This document shows, piece by piece, positions 29,401 through 38,164 of a stretch of 64,000 nt of DNA (positions are counted from its first letter, which is position 1; every line of letters starts with the position of its first letter). Under the pieces are notes generated by a model. The model was given only the letters and a program-made list of their open reading frames with translations. It ran no database searches and was not told the origin of the DNA. The translations under genes and the position numbers were made by a program. The stretch lies in the NCBI RefSeq assembly GCF_002797445.1, contig NZ_PGEP01000001.1, forward strand, positions 2,294,501 through 2,358,500. Direction: 5' to 3'. The stretch comes from Acidovorax sp. 69. GTDB lineage: Bacteria; Pseudomonadota; Gammaproteobacteria; Burkholderiales; Burkholderiaceae_C.

Positions 29401-30045
29401 GTTGATGAACGTTATTGTCCCGTTCGCCAACAGATGGGAATAACCAGGACTTGACAGGCTCGCAGTTTGAATCGTGCCGGAGCGCTGCTCCAACACCCAG
29501 TCCCCGCCAAGGCTCTTGGCTCCCGTTTTATTGACTGAGGCAGCAACAGCAACTTGTGTTTCGCGGGATAACGCAGACACAAAATTTTGGCCCGTTTGAC
29601 CCGCAGCAACTTCGCACCCATAGAGCAGAAGGTCACCGCCCGGCTTCAAAGCCCGCCGTACTGCAGCCAACTCTTTCACATACAAGCCGAGATTGCTCTC
29701 GGTCAAAGTGACGGAGCCCAGATGCAGAGCGCCAGAAGCACCGTGCGATACAAGGTGTATGGCGTCCACCTTGTCGTATTCGCTCAGAACACGGGCGATT
29801 TCCACGAGCCCGTTTTGCTTGGCGTCCAGCACGTAGGTATGAACATCGGGTCCAAAATCACGCACGAGTGTACTGTGGCCCTCCACGTTGCCTTCTATGA
29901 AAACAAGTTCCTGCCGAGCGTTGCCTGAGGATGGGTGAGTCCCAGCTAACGTTGAAGGGTGCGCAAAAAGCAGCATGGCCAATGTAATCGCAAACAGAGC
30001 GAGTTGATACAACGTTATGCGCTGGCTACTGAAAGCTTTTGACAT
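26476..30045 (-). CDS. Large secreted DUF4347 / fibronectin-type repeat protein with IPTL-CTERM-like sorting tail
   Basis: 1189 residues. Residues 1-34 are a signal peptide. Residues about 46-205 match DUF4347, with SHG (His101) and YGC (Cys144), arranged like the His-Cys pair of caspase/CHAT-type peptidases. Residues 210-385 are a beta-rich domain without a family I can name. From about 386 there is one fibronectin-III-like domain, then three alternating units of a SFNNPGTQ-type module and an Fn3-like module, two of them almost identical in DNA. The last ~140 residues match a choice-of-anchor U domain (GVGDSDGAVG). The end is IPVDAPWALALLSAMIG plus a basic tail, an IPTL-CTERM-like signal. 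An AGAGG ribosome site precedes the ATG. Probably surface-sorted; function unknown. Confidence 0.85.
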   Translation of the reverse strand: MSKAFSSQRITLYQLALFAITLAMLLFAHPSTLAGTHPSSGNARQELVFIEGNVEGHSTLVRDFGPDVHTYVLDAKQNGLVEIARVLSEYDKVDAIHLVSHGASGALHLGSVTLTESNLGLYVKELAAVRRALKPGGDLLLYGCEVAAGQTGQNFVSALSRETQVAVAASVNKTGAKSLGGDWVLEQRSGTIQTASLSSPGYSHLLANGTITFINSTGGVGTGGIATDGQGGSIDLPGIVIQISNISDTAGTQAGTVSWQDNIFLNSNDAMYSAITSNQNGGTKGMRIKSIGGIKFKLTQFKHYNWGESSTTTMTVKGYRNSVEVASTTFEAFIPTYLPFDVVLGNGFDNVDDVRFYITAGGYVGDQSATNISINNIVIADAVPSAPTATTDTATSITTTSATLNGTVNDKGASTTVTFDYGLTNAYGSSAAATTGGTVGAGAGATAASVAISSLTCNTTYHFRVKGVNSEGTTNGSDATFTTNQCPQTITFNNPGTQSFGTTPTLPATSTSGLAPTFTTTTAGVCTISTGGVLTTVTTGTCTINANQAGDATYAAAPQVQQSFMIAAVSPGTPTIGTATAGDAQASVTFTAPASNGGSPITTYTATAIPDGATGSCAGPGACTITVLGLTNGTAYTFTVTAANAVNTGSASAASNSVTPKAAQAISFNNPGTQNFGTPLTLTATATSALIPTFTTATAGVCTITPGGTLTFVTAGSCTISANQAGNGSFNAAPQVQQTFTVNAVAPGTPTIGTATAGDTQASVTFTTPASNGGSPITTYTATAIPGGATGSCAGPGACTITVLGLTNGTAYTFTVTAANAVNTGSASAASNSVTPKAAQAISFNNPGTQNFGTIPTLAASATSSLSVTFTSTTTGVCTVAPGGALTFVTVGLCTINADQAGNASYLAAPQVSQSFTVAATVPGAPTIGVATAGNAQVSVSFTAPAVSGGAPITSYTVTSAPGGITATGAASPIVVPGLTNGTSYTFTVTANNSVGASAASAASAAVTPQLLTVSGTVPGMVGTATATLSGGGSSCTLNPTSGFASLSNPAPAGKTLPYGEYAFQSTSCVGTVTMAITYPEALPAGIQFWKYGPATPAVGGVVAASSWFQFSGASLSGDRKTVTYSITDNGVGDSDGAVGSISDPFAPVVGPVASDAVAIPVDAPWALALLSAMIGLMGWHRQRQRARN
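27488..27809 (-). repeat. 322-bp direct repeat inside the DUF4347 gene, copy 1
   Basis: Nearly identical to 28016-28337 (offset 528 bases, a multiple of three); only scattered substitutions are seen. It covers the end of one SFNNPGTQ module and most of an Fn3-like module, so it reflects recent in-frame duplication or gene conversion. Confidence 0.9.
28016..28337 (-). repeat. 322-bp direct repeat inside the DUF4347 gene, copy 2
   Basis: Partner of 27488-27809. A third, more diverged unit follows the same module order in the protein but is not close at DNA level. Such repeats can expand or contract by recombination. Confidence 0.9.
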
Positions 30046-30134
30046 ATATCCCTCTTACTTATTTTTAGTTAAAAATTGGTGCGCAGTGCTGAAAAAACCG
30101 GAGGCATTGTGAAGTCACATCGGCTTCTTTTATT

Positions 30135-30158
30135 AGCTACGACGCAAACGTCGTAGCT
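30135..30158. promoter_or_regulatory. Perfect dyad upstream of the DUF4347 gene
   Basis: AGCTACGACG, CAAA, CGTCGTAGCT: a 10-bp perfect inverted repeat 90-113 bases upstream of the ATG on the minus strand. No T tract follows on either strand, so an operator or a leader hairpin is more likely than a terminator. The bound factor is unknown. Confidence 0.5.
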
Positions 30159-30795
30159 TTAGGTATTACCACCGGATGAGGTGAACCGCCACTAAAAAGC
30201 CGCCAGCGTTTTTGAATCACGCGCCGCCGAAGCACTATATCAGGGCGTCTGAGTATTGGGACAGATACTTCAATGAGCTAATCACCGCACCTTGAGCCAG
30301 TGGCGCTAGGGATGTCCTTAATAACTCGAATTCGTGAGTGCTAAAAGGCCGCTGTTTTTTATCTGGGTACACCGATCTTGAGTGCATTGCCGACGCGATC
30401 AATCGGGAGCCATCTACAAGTTCCACACGAAGCCCTGAGAAGATGGCTTACTGAGCGAGAATACTAGTGAGGTATTCACCCATCATGACGCTACCCGCCA
30501 TCGAGTCATACGACAGTCGACTTTTCATTGAGCGGTGCGGTACAAGTGAATGGCGGGTCACGGAGAGATCACGAACATTCATTTCGCGAATCCATGGACC
30601 GCTACCAGGCTGAAACAGTCATCCAGCCGATCAGGCCGACTGTCAGCAACTGGCCGATTGCAGTCGTCCGGTATGCGCTGCGATCAAGCTTAAGCCAACG
30701 TGACACTCTTGGCAAGCTTGCGCGAAATATAGCGAGCGAAGGCGAGCTAAGTTATTGAAAAATATGGGGTTTTAGCCCCCTTTTAATCCGTTTGT

Positions 30796-30824
30796 CGTGG
30801 GTTCGACCCCCGCACGTTCCACCA
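30796..30824 (+). other. tRNA-like 3' end (T arm and acceptor remnant, possible att site)
   Basis: GTGGG, TTCGACC, CCCGC forms a complete T stem-loop, followed by ACGTTCC, A and CCA. I find no matching 5' acceptor strand (about GGAACGT) or D arm upstream, so it is not a whole tRNA. It resembles the ssrA 3' end at 21 of 29 positions. It could be a displaced, diverged ssrA end or a fragment of another tRNA left by an integration. Confidence 0.5.
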
Positions 30825-30954
30825 AAATTTGAGAGGAGTTGGCTGTCATGGTCAGTTCCTCTTTTCATTTGGCGTAGCCAAAACGCAGGCTGAAAGCCCA
30901 TCATCCTGTTTTGTGCGCCCTGCCACTCGATTCATAACGTACGCGTTTAATTTC

Positions 30955-30984
30955 AAAGGCCTCCAAGTGGAGGCCTTTGCTTTT
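30955..30984. terminator. Strong hairpin terminator
   Basis: AAAGGCCTCC, AAGT, GGAGGCCTTT, then GCTTTT: a perfect 10-bp stem. On the plus strand it would end any RNA reading through the tRNA-like remnant. On the minus strand it lies 64 bases past the AI-2E transporter stop and could end that transcript too. Confidence 0.75.
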
Positions 30985-31047
30985 CTCGAAGCTGAAAAAG
31001 TGGTCGTCGATGTAGATGTCCCGGTCGGCATGAGTGAGCCGGGTTTG

Positions 31048-32111
31048 TCAATCGGCAGAGGTATCGCTCGCCTGATGCGGTGCAAAAAGATCCCAGCTTG
31101 CCATGAACAAGGCGGCAATCACCGGGCCAATCACGAACCCCGTCAATCCGAATAGCGCCATTCCTCCGAGGGTGGAGATAAGCACCACGTAGTCAGGCAT
31201 CTTGGTGTCTTTGCCGACCAGTATGGGGCGCAGGATGTTGTCCACAAGCCCGATCACACCGATCCCGAAGGCGGTCAGCACAGCCCCCTGCCACACGGCG
31301 CCTGTCGCCAGAAAGTAGATGGCAACTGGAACCCAGATCAGTCCCGCACCGACGGCGGGTAGCAGGGATAGAAAAGCCATCAGCACGCCCCAGAGTACCG
31401 GGCCCTGGATGCCTAGCACCCAAAAAATCATGCCGCCCAACGCCCCTTGGGATGCTGCCACCACGATATTGCCTTTGACCGTGGCGCGGATCACGGTGGT
31501 GAATTTGCTGACCAACTGCCGTTTGTGGGCTTCGTCCAGAGGCGTTGCTTGGCCGATGCGCACTGCAAGGCTTGAACCATCGCGCAACAGGAAAAAAAGC
31601 AGATACAGCATGATGCCGAAGCTCACGACGAATTCCAGTGTGTTCTGTCCGATGCTCAGTGCCTGAGTCGCGACGAATTGGCTGGCCTGCACGGCCACAG
31701 ACGAGAGTTTTTGCTGGAGTTCGCCCACGCTGGTGAGGTGCAGTCGGTCCAGCAACCCGGCGGCCCAGGCGGGCAGGGCGGCAATCACTTGTTGCAGATA
31801 CAGTCCAAAATTGATCTGACCGGAGCGCATCCGCTCGTAGATCGCGGTGGCCTCCTGAATCAGTGAAATGGTAATGGCCGTCATGGGCAGGATGACAACA
31901 ATGAGGCAAAGTCCCAGTGTGCAAAGGGCCGCGAGCGTGGGGCGTTTGGGCATTCGTTTGAGCAACTTGCGGTGCAAGGGGGCAAACAGGATCGCCAGAA
32001 TGACACCCCAGAAAACGGCGCCGTGAAACTGCCACAAGATGGCCCGAATGCGATGGTCACAAGGGTCAGCAGCAACAGAAAGGCTTTGTCCTGGAGGTTG
32101 TTGGATGTCAT
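31048..32111 (-). pseudogene. AI-2E family (PerM/YdiK) transporter, one-base frameshift near the 5' end
   Basis: A membrane protein of the AI-2E exporter/PerM family, about 354 residues when joined. The N-terminus MTSNNLQDKAFLLLLTLVTIAFG is in one frame from 32111. The rest, from AILWQFHGAVFWGVIL to the stop at 31048, is in another, switching at 32041-32046. One extra base in the GGGCC there would restore the usual IAFGAILWQF. The remainder is complete, with about eight membrane segments and the family region VLGIQGPVLWGVLMAFLSLLPAVG. Either a real frameshift or a sequencing error. The substrate of these transporters is mostly unproven. Confidence 0.85.
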
Positions 32112-32355
32112 GTTTTAGTGTGGCAATGGAATACCCGGAATGTACGCGAGGCCCCACCGGGCACTGCCCATTTCTGCTGGCAGCCCGTTGATCCAATCCC
32201 CGTCGGGTTGGGTGATTGCCAGTTCGGTGGCACAATGCTTGCCGTACCAAGGCCCTTCCCTAGCCACAGTCGCATCCGCCAACCGGTTCAGCCGTGCCGC
32301 GGAAGGTTTCTCAACCAGCTAATGCTTTCCCAAGGAAAGCGGAGGTCAGCGGAAT

Positions 32356-35235
32356 ATGAGCGATACGACATCTGTCTATCAAGCCTACCAAGGCAACACC
32401 TACCTCTTCGGCGGCAATGCGCCCTATGTCGAAGAGATGTACGAGAACTACCTCGCAAATCCCGGCAGCGTGCCAGACAACTGGCGTGAGTACTTTGACG
32501 CGCTTCAGCACGTTCCTGCTGTGGACGGTAGCAACGCCAAAGACGTGCCCCACCTGCCGGTCATCAATGCGTTTGCAGAACGTGCAAAGCAAGGTGGTAC
32601 CAAGGTTGTGGTGGCGACCGGTGCCGATTCGGAACTGGGCCGCAAGCGCACTGCCGTTCAACAGCTGATTGCGGCTTACCGCAACGTTGGCCAACGCTGG
32701 GCCGACCTCGATCCGCTGAAGCGCACAGAACGCCCTGCGATCCCTGAACTCGAGCCCTCGTTCTATGGCTTCAGCGATGCGGACCAGGAAACCGTGTTCA
32801 ACACCAGCAACACCTTCTTCGGCAAAGAATCGATGCCGCTGCGGGAGCTGATCAATGCGCTGCGCGAAACGTACTGCGGCTCCATCGGTGCCGAGTACAT
32901 GTATGCCACTGACCAAAACCAGAAACGCTGGTGGCAGGAGAAGCTGGAAAAAATCCGCAGCAAGCCCAGCTTTGGCTCAGAAAAGAAGAAGCAGATTTTG
33001 GACCGCCTGACGGCTGCAGAAGGCTTGGAGCGTTTTCTCCACACCAAGTATGTGGGTCAAAAGCGTTTCTCCCTTGAAGGCGGTGAAAGCTTCATCGCCG
33101 CGATGGATGAGCTCATCCAGTCTGCTGGCGCCAAGGGCGTCCAGGAAATCGTGATCGGCATGGCCCACCGTGGTCGCCTGAATGTGCTGGTGAACTCCAT
33201 GGGCAAGATGCCCAAGGACTTGTTCGCAGAGTTTGATCACACGGCCCCCGAAGAGCTGCCCTCTGGCGACGTGAAATACCACCAAGGCTTCAGCTCCGAT
33301 GTGACCACCCCCGGCGGGCCGGTTCACTTGTCGCTGGCGTTCAATCCTTCCCATCTGGAAATTGTGAACCCCGTGGTGGAAGGTTCCGTGCGTGCTCGTA
33401 TGGATCGCCGCGCTGATCCCCACGGCAAGCAAGTGCTGCCTGTGCTGGTGCACGGTGACGCGGCTTTTGCAGGCCAGGGCGTCAACCAGGAAACCCTGGC
33501 GCTGGCCCAGACCCGTGGTTACTCCACGGGTGGCACGGTGCACATCATCATCAACAACCAGATCGGTTTCACCACGTCCGACCCCCGCGACACGCGTTCC
33601 ACGCTGTACTGCACCGACATCGTGAAGATGATCGAATCGCCCGTGCTGCACGTGAATGGTGATGACCCAGAAGCGGTGGTTCTGGCCACCCAGCTTGCGC
33701 TGGAGTTCCGCATGGAATTCGCCAAGGACGTGGTCGTGGACATCATCTGCTTCCGCAAACTGGGCCACAACGAGCAGGACACGCCTGCCCTGACCCAGCC
33801 GCTGATGTACAAGAAAATTGGCCAGCATCCCGGCACGCGCAAGCTGTATGCCGACAAATTGGCTGCGCAAGGCATGGGCGAAACTCTGGGCGACGACATG
33901 GCCAAGGCCTACCGTGCCGCGATGGACGCTGGCAAGCACACGGTTGACCCGGTGCTGACCAACTTCAAGAGCAAGTACGCCGTGGACTGGAGTCCATTCC
34001 TGGGCAAGAAGTGGACCGACGCAGGCGACACCGCGATTCCCCTGGCCGAGTGGAAGCGCCTGGCAGAGAAGATCACGACCATTCCCGAGAGCGTGACCCC
34101 GCACCAGCTGGTCAAGAAGGTGTACGACGACCGCGCTGCCATGGGCCGTGGCGACACGCCGGTGGACTGGGGCATGGGCGAGCACATGGCGTTTGCCTCG
34201 CTGGTGGCCAGCGGCTACCCGGTGCGTCTGTCGGGCGAAGACTGCGGCCGTGGCACGTTCACGCACCGCCATTCGGTCATCCATGACCAAAAGCGCGAGA
34301 AGTGGGACATCGGCACTTATGTGCCGTTGCAGAACGTGGCCGAGAACCAGGCGCCGTTTGTTGTCATCGACTCCATCCTGTCCGAAGAGGCTGTGCTGGG
34401 CTTTGAGTACGGCTACGCTTCCAACGACCCCAACACCCTGGTGATCTGGGAAGCCCAGTTCGGCGACTTCGCCAACGGTGCACAGGTGGTGATCGACCAG
34501 TTCATCGCCTCGGGTGAAGTGAAGTGGGGCCGTGTGAACGGCATCACGCTGATGCTGCCACACGGCTACGAAGGTCAGGGCCCTGAACACAGCTCTGCCC
34601 GCCTGGAGCGTTTCATGCAGCTGTCGGCCGATGCCAACATGCAGGTGGTGCAACCCACCACGGCCAGCCAGATCTTCCACGTACTGCGCCGCCAGATGGT
34701 GCGTGATCTGCGCAAGCCGCTGATCATCATGACGCCCAAGTCGCTGCTGCGTAATAAGGACGCAACTTCCCCGTTGTCCGAGTTCACGAAGGGCAGCTTC
34801 CAGACGGTGATCCCGGAGCAGAACGAAGCCATCGTCAAGAAGGCGGCCAAGGTCAAGCGCGTGATCGCCTGTTCGGGCAAGGTCTACTACGACCTGGTGA
34901 AGAAGCGCACGGAGCGTGAAGACGACGATGTGGTCATCCTTCGCGTGGAGCAGCTCTACCCCTTCCCGCACAAGGCTTTTGCGGCTGAACTCAAAAAGTA
35001 CCCCAACGCCACCGACGTGGTGTGGTGCCAGGATGAGCCGCAAAACCAGGGCGCATGGTTCTTCGTGCAGCATTACATCCACGAGAACATGCTGGAAGGC
35101 CAGAAGCTGGGTTACTCCGGCCGTGCAGCATCCGCGTCACCTGCTGTGGGGTATTCGCACCTGCACCAGGAACAGCAAAAGGCGCTGGTGGATGGCGCGT
35201 TTGCCAAGCTCAAGGGTTTTGTCCTGACCAAGTAA
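32356..35235 (+). CDS. sucA: 2-oxoglutarate dehydrogenase E1 component
   Basis: 959-residue thiamine-diphosphate-dependent decarboxylase of the citric acid cycle. The N-terminal E2-binding segment ([18 protein letters not shown]) precedes the catalytic domains, with [27 protein letters not shown] with the ThDP/Mg region, and [14 protein letters not shown]. The C-terminal transketolase-like domain carries [21 protein letters not shown]. It hands succinyl groups to OdhB. The AGCGGAGGTC stretch upstream is the ribosome site. The three genes sucA-odhB-lpdA are spaced by 55 and 90 bases and form the complete complex operon. Confidence 0.98.
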   Translation: MSDTTSVYQAYQGNTYLFGGNAPYVEEMYENYLANPGSVPDNWREYFDALQHVPAVDGSNAKDVPHLPVINAFAERAKQGGTKVVVATGADSELGRKRTAVQQLIAAYRNVGQRWADLDPLKRTERPAIPELEPSFYGFSDADQETVFNTSNTFFGKESMPLRELINALRETYCGSIGAEYMYATDQNQKRWWQEKLEKIRSKPSFGSEKKKQILDRLTAAEGLERFLHTKYVGQKRFSLEGGESFIAAMDELIQSAGAKGVQEIVIGMAHRGRLNVLVNSMGKMPKDLFAEFDHTAPEELPSGDVKYHQGFSSDVTTPGGPVHLSLAFNPSHLEIVNPVVEGSVRARMDRRADPHGKQVLPVLVHGDAAFAGQGVNQETLALAQTRGYSTGGTVHIIINNQIGFTTSDPRDTRSTLYCTDIVKMIESPVLHVNGDDPEAVVLATQLALEFRMEFAKDVVVDIICFRKLGHNEQDTPALTQPLMYKKIGQHPGTRKLYADKLAAQGMGETLGDDMAKAYRAAMDAGKHTVDPVLTNFKSKYAVDWSPFLGKKWTDAGDTAIPLAEWKRLAEKITTIPESVTPHQLVKKVYDDRAAMGRGDTPVDWGMGEHMAFASLVASGYPVRLSGEDCGRGTFTHRHSVIHDQKREKWDIGTYVPLQNVAENQAPFVVIDSILSEEAVLGFEYGYASNDPNTLVIWEAQFGDFANGAQVVIDQFIASGEVKWGRVNGITLMLPHGYEGQGPEHSSARLERFMQLSADANMQVVQPTTASQIFHVLRRQMVRDLRKPLIIMTPKSLLRNKDATSPLSEFTKGSFQTVIPEQNEAIVKKAAKVKRVIACSGKVYYDLVKKRTEREDDDVVILRVEQLYPFPHKAFAAELKKYPNATDVVWCQDEPQNQGAWFFVQHYIHENMLEGQKLGYSGRAASASPAVGYSHLHQEQQKALVDGAFAKLKGFVLTK

Positions 35236-35290
35236 GGCCAGTTGCACCCTGAAAACAGAACAGAACAGAACCCATTCCGAAAGAATTGAT

Positions 35291-36565
35291 ATGGCTATCG
35301 TAGAAGTCAAAGTCCCCCAGCTGTCTGAATCCGTGGCTGAAGCCACCATGCTGACCTGGAAGAAAAAAGCCGGTGAAGCTGTGGCGATCGATGAAATCCT
35401 CATTGAAATCGAAACCGACAAGGTAGTGCTTGAAGTGCCTGCCCCAGCAGCGGGCGTGTTGGCCGAGATCATTCAGGCGGACGGCGCCACGGTGGTGGCA
35501 GAGCAGCTCATCGCCAAGATCGACACCGAAGGCAAGGTCGGCGCGGCTGCGCCCGCTGCTGCCGCAGCGGCACCTGCTGCAGCGGTGGCTGCGGCCCCGG
35601 CATCGGCCCCTGCCGCTACGGGCGGCTCCAAGGGTGATGTGGCCATGCCGGCAGCCGCCAAGCTGCTGGCGGAAAACAACCTGTCTGCGTCGGCTGTGGC
35701 TGGCAGTGGCAAGGATGGCCGCGTGACCAAGGGCGACGTGCTCAGCGCAGTGGCTGGTGGTGCAGCGAAGGCGGCGGTGGCGGCCCCGAGCAGCATTCCG
35801 ACGGGTGTGCCCACCAAGGCATTGCCGCAAGTGGCGGCCCCCGCAGGCAAGGAAGATCTGAGCGGTCGCCCTGAGCAGCGCGTTCCCATGAGCCGCCTGC
35901 GTGCCCGCGTGGCCGAGCGTCTGCTGCAGTCGCAATCGACCAACGCCATCCTGACCACGTTCAACGAAGTGAACATGGCCCCGGTGATGGACATGCGCAA
36001 GAAGTTCCAGGACGCGTTCACCAAGGAACACGGCGTGAAGATCGGCTTCATGAGCTTTTTCGTGAAGGCGGCCGTGCATGCCTTGAAGAAGTATCCCGTG
36101 CTCAACGCATCGGTGGATGGTAACGACATCGTCTATCACGGCTTCTTCGACATCGGTATTGCCGTGGGCTCGCCCCGCGGCCTGGTGGTGCCCATCCTGC
36201 GCAACGCAGACCAGATGAGCTTTGCCGACATCGAGAAGAAGATCGCCGAATTCGGTAAGAAGGCAGCCGAAGGCAAGCTGGGCATTGAAGAAATGACCGG
36301 TGGCACCTTCTCCATCTCCAATGGCGGCACCTTTGGTTCGATGATGTCCACCCCCATCATCAACCCGCCCCAGTCTGCGATCCTGGGCGTGCACGCTACC
36401 AAGGACCGCGCCGTGGTCGAAAACGGCCAGGTTGTCGTTCGCCCCATGAACTACCTGGCGATGTCTTACGACCACCGCATCATCGACGGCCGTGAAGCCG
36501 TGCTGGGCCTGGTGGCGATGAAGGAAGCGCTGGAAGATCCTTCGCGCCTGCTGTTTGATATCTAA
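35291..36565 (+). CDS. odhB: Dihydrolipoamide succinyltransferase (E2)
   Basis: 424 residues. The lipoyl domain is residues 1-75, with the lipoyl Lys in [11 protein letters not shown] (about residue 43). An Ala/Pro linker follows, then the peripheral subunit-binding domain ([19 protein letters not shown]), a second Ala-rich linker, and the catalytic domain ending in [12 protein letters not shown] with the HxxxDG active site. It transfers succinyl to CoA in the 2-oxoglutarate dehydrogenase complex. One lipoyl domain is usual for this enzyme. Confidence 0.98.
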   Translation: MAIVEVKVPQLSESVAEATMLTWKKKAGEAVAIDEILIEIETDKVVLEVPAPAAGVLAEIIQADGATVVAEQLIAKIDTEGKVGAAAPAAAAAAPAAAVAAAPASAPAATGGSKGDVAMPAAAKLLAENNLSASAVAGSGKDGRVTKGDVLSAVAGGAAKAAVAAPSSIPTGVPTKALPQVAAPAGKEDLSGRPEQRVPMSRLRARVAERLLQSQSTNAILTTFNEVNMAPVMDMRKKFQDAFTKEHGVKIGFMSFFVKAAVHALKKYPVLNASVDGNDIVYHGFFDIGIAVGSPRGLVVPILRNADQMSFADIEKKIAEFGKKAAEGKLGIEEMTGGTFSISNGGTFGSMMSTPIINPPQSAILGVHATKDRAVVENGQVVVRPMNYLAMSYDHRIIDGREAVLGLVAMKEALEDPSRLLFDI

Positions 36566-36580
36566 GCCCTGAACCGTATT

Positions 36581-36626
36581 GACCCACCCGCGTGGCCTGA
36601 CCTCTGGTCTTGCCCGCCGGTGGGTC
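36581..36626 (+). terminator. Possible attenuator hairpin between odhB and lpdA
   Basis: GACCCACC and GGTGGGTC pair over 8 bases around a 30-base loop, followed by TTTCTCC. The loop is long and the T tract short, so this is at best partial termination inside the operon, or an RNA processing site. Confidence 0.35.
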
Positions 36627-36655
36627 TTTCTCCAACAGACTGAACGAGATTTCCC

Positions 36656-38083
36656 ATGAGCAAACAATTTGATGTGATCGTCATCGGCGGCGGCCCCGGT
36701 GGCTACATTGCCGCCATCCGCGCAGCCCAACTGGGCTTCAACGTGGCCTGTATCGACGAATGGAAGAACGAGAAGGGTGGCCCTGCACCTGGCGGCACCT
36801 GCACCAACGTGGGCTGCATTCCTTCCAAGGCGCTGCTGCAATCGTCTGAACACTTCGAACACGCCAACAAGCACTTTGCCGAGCACGGCATCACGGCCAC
36901 TGGCGTCAAGATGGACGTGACCAAGATGATTGCCCGCAAGGACACCGTCGTGAAGCAGAACAACGACGGCATCCTGTACCTGTTCAAGAAGAACAAGGTC
37001 AGCTTCTTCCATGGCCGTGGTTCCTTCACCAAGGCGGTCGAAGGCGGTTATGAGATCAAGGTGGCTGGTGCCGCCGAAGAATCGCTCCTGGGCAAGCAGA
37101 TCATCATCGCTACCGGCTCCAACGCCCGTGCGCTGCCCGGCACACCGTTCGACGAAGAATTCGTGCTGTCCAACGACGGCGCACTGCGTGTGGGCGCTGT
37201 CCCCAAGAAGCTGGGTCTCATTGGTTCTGGCGTGATCGGCCTGGAAATGGGCTCCGTGTGGCGCCGCCTGGGTGCCGAAGTCACCATCCTCGAAGGTCTG
37301 CCAACCTTCCTGGGCGCGGTGGACGAGCAGATCGCCAAGGAGGCCAAGAAGGCGTTCGACAAGCAGGGCCTGAAGATCGAACTGGGCGTGAAGGTCGGCG
37401 AGATCAAGACCGGCAAGAAGGGTGTGAGCATCGCCTACACCAACGCCAAGGGCGAAGCCGTGGCGTTGGATGTGGACAAGCTCATCGTCTCCATCGGCCG
37501 CGTACCCAACACCATCGGCCTGAATACCGACGCTGTGGGCCTGGCGCTTGACGAGCGTGGTGCCATCGTGGTCGACGGCGACTGCAAGACCAACCTGCCC
37601 GGCGTGTGGGCGGTGGGCGACGTGGTGCGTGGCCCGATGCTGGCACACAAGGCCGAAGAAGAGGGCGTTGCCGTGGCCGAGCGTATCGCTGGTCAGCACG
37701 GCCATGTCAACTTCAACACCGTGCCCTGGGTCATCTACACCAGCCCCGAAATCGCATGGGTCGGCCGTACCGAGCAGCAGCTCAAGGCCGACGGCGTCAA
37801 GTACAAGGCCGGTACCTTCCCGTTCCTGGCCAATGGCCGCGCGCGTGCTCTGGGCGACACCACCGGCATGGTGAAGATGCTGGCCGATGCCGACACCGAC
37901 GAAATTCTGGGCGTGCACATCGTAGGTCCAATGGCCAGCGAGCTGATCTCTGAAGCCGTTGTGGCCATGGAGTTCAAGGCCAGCAGCGAAGACATTGCGC
38001 GCATTTGCCACGCTCACCCTTCCTTGAGCGAAGCCACCAAGGAAGCAGCCCTTGCGGTGGACAAACGCACGCTGAATTTTTGA
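36656..38083 (+). CDS. lpdA: Dihydrolipoyl dehydrogenase (E3)
   Basis: 475-residue FAD-dependent disulfide oxidoreductase that reoxidises lipoamide with NAD+. The FAD motif is [19 protein letters not shown], and the redox-active cysteines are in [13 protein letters not shown]. The NAD motif is [16 protein letters not shown], and the C-terminal His-Glu dyad region [14 protein letters not shown] ends the protein. It contains a short Glu/Lys-rich insertion after the FAD motif, usual for this subgroup. It is third gene of the sucA-odhB-lpdA operon; a palindromic repeat follows it. Confidence 0.98.
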   Translation: MSKQFDVIVIGGGPGGYIAAIRAAQLGFNVACIDEWKNEKGGPAPGGTCTNVGCIPSKALLQSSEHFEHANKHFAEHGITATGVKMDVTKMIARKDTVVKQNNDGILYLFKKNKVSFFHGRGSFTKAVEGGYEIKVAGAAEESLLGKQIIIATGSNARALPGTPFDEEFVLSNDGALRVGAVPKKLGLIGSGVIGLEMGSVWRRLGAEVTILEGLPTFLGAVDEQIAKEAKKAFDKQGLKIELGVKVGEIKTGKKGVSIAYTNAKGEAVALDVDKLIVSIGRVPNTIGLNTDAVGLALDERGAIVVDGDCKTNLPGVWAVGDVVRGPMLAHKAEEEGVAVAERIAGQHGHVNFNTVPWVIYTSPEIAWVGRTEQQLKADGVKYKAGTFPFLANGRARALGDTTGMVKMLADADTDEILGVHIVGPMASELISEAVVAMEFKASSEDIARICHAHPSLSEATKEAALAVDKRTLNF

Positions 38084-38091
38084 TATTTAGG

Positions 38092-38146
38092 TGAAAACGG
38101 GCTCTAGCGCTTGATTAATAAGCGCTAGGTGCTATTAAATTTGTAG
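38092..38146. repeat. Dispersed palindromic repeat, copy 3 (lpdA-zapE gap)
   Basis: CTAGCGCTT, spacer GATTAAT, AAGCGCTAG (38104-38128) is a perfect 9-bp stem followed by GTGCTATTAAATTTGTAG. It shares the core of the other copies. It fills most of the 81-base gap and would form a hairpin in the readthrough mRNA. Confidence 0.75.
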
Positions 38147-38164
38147 TATCAGAGCATCCACAAC

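Larger units (their letters stand above)
30046..31047. other. Long intergenic stretch, right part of the accessory region
   Basis: About 1000 bases without a gene I can support. It contains a 24-base perfect dyad (30135-30158) upstream of the DUF4347 gene, a tRNA-like 3' end (30796-30824) and a strong hairpin terminator (30955-30984), listed separately. Short frames at 30235-30426 (minus) and 30528-30758 (plus) lack motifs. Composition is AT-richer than the neighbouring chromosome, then returns to normal after about 30,850. Confidence 0.6.

Noticed and set aside
26476..30045. Repeats in the DUF4347 gene as a CRISPR array
   Set aside because: The units are long, in frame and code for Fn3-like modules; spacing and length do not fit repeats and spacers.
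30235..30426. A 63-codon minus-strand frame in the island's right part
   Set aside because: No ribosome binding site, motif or similarity I can name; too short to support.
30740..30824. A complete tRNA with an unusual UUA anticodon
   Set aside because: The T arm is sound, but the would-be anticodon stem has only four pairs and there is no 5' acceptor or D arm, so only a 3' remnant can be claimed.
32977..35082. A ~700-codon open frame on the minus strand opposite sucA
   Set aside because: It is antisense to a clear sucA gene, has biased His/Gln/Arg-rich composition and no family motif; long shadow frames are common in high-GC genes.
35210..38017. A ~935-codon open frame on the minus strand across odhB and lpdA
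   Set aside because: Antisense to two well-defined enzymes, His/Gly-rich composition and no recognisable domain; a shadow of codon bias.
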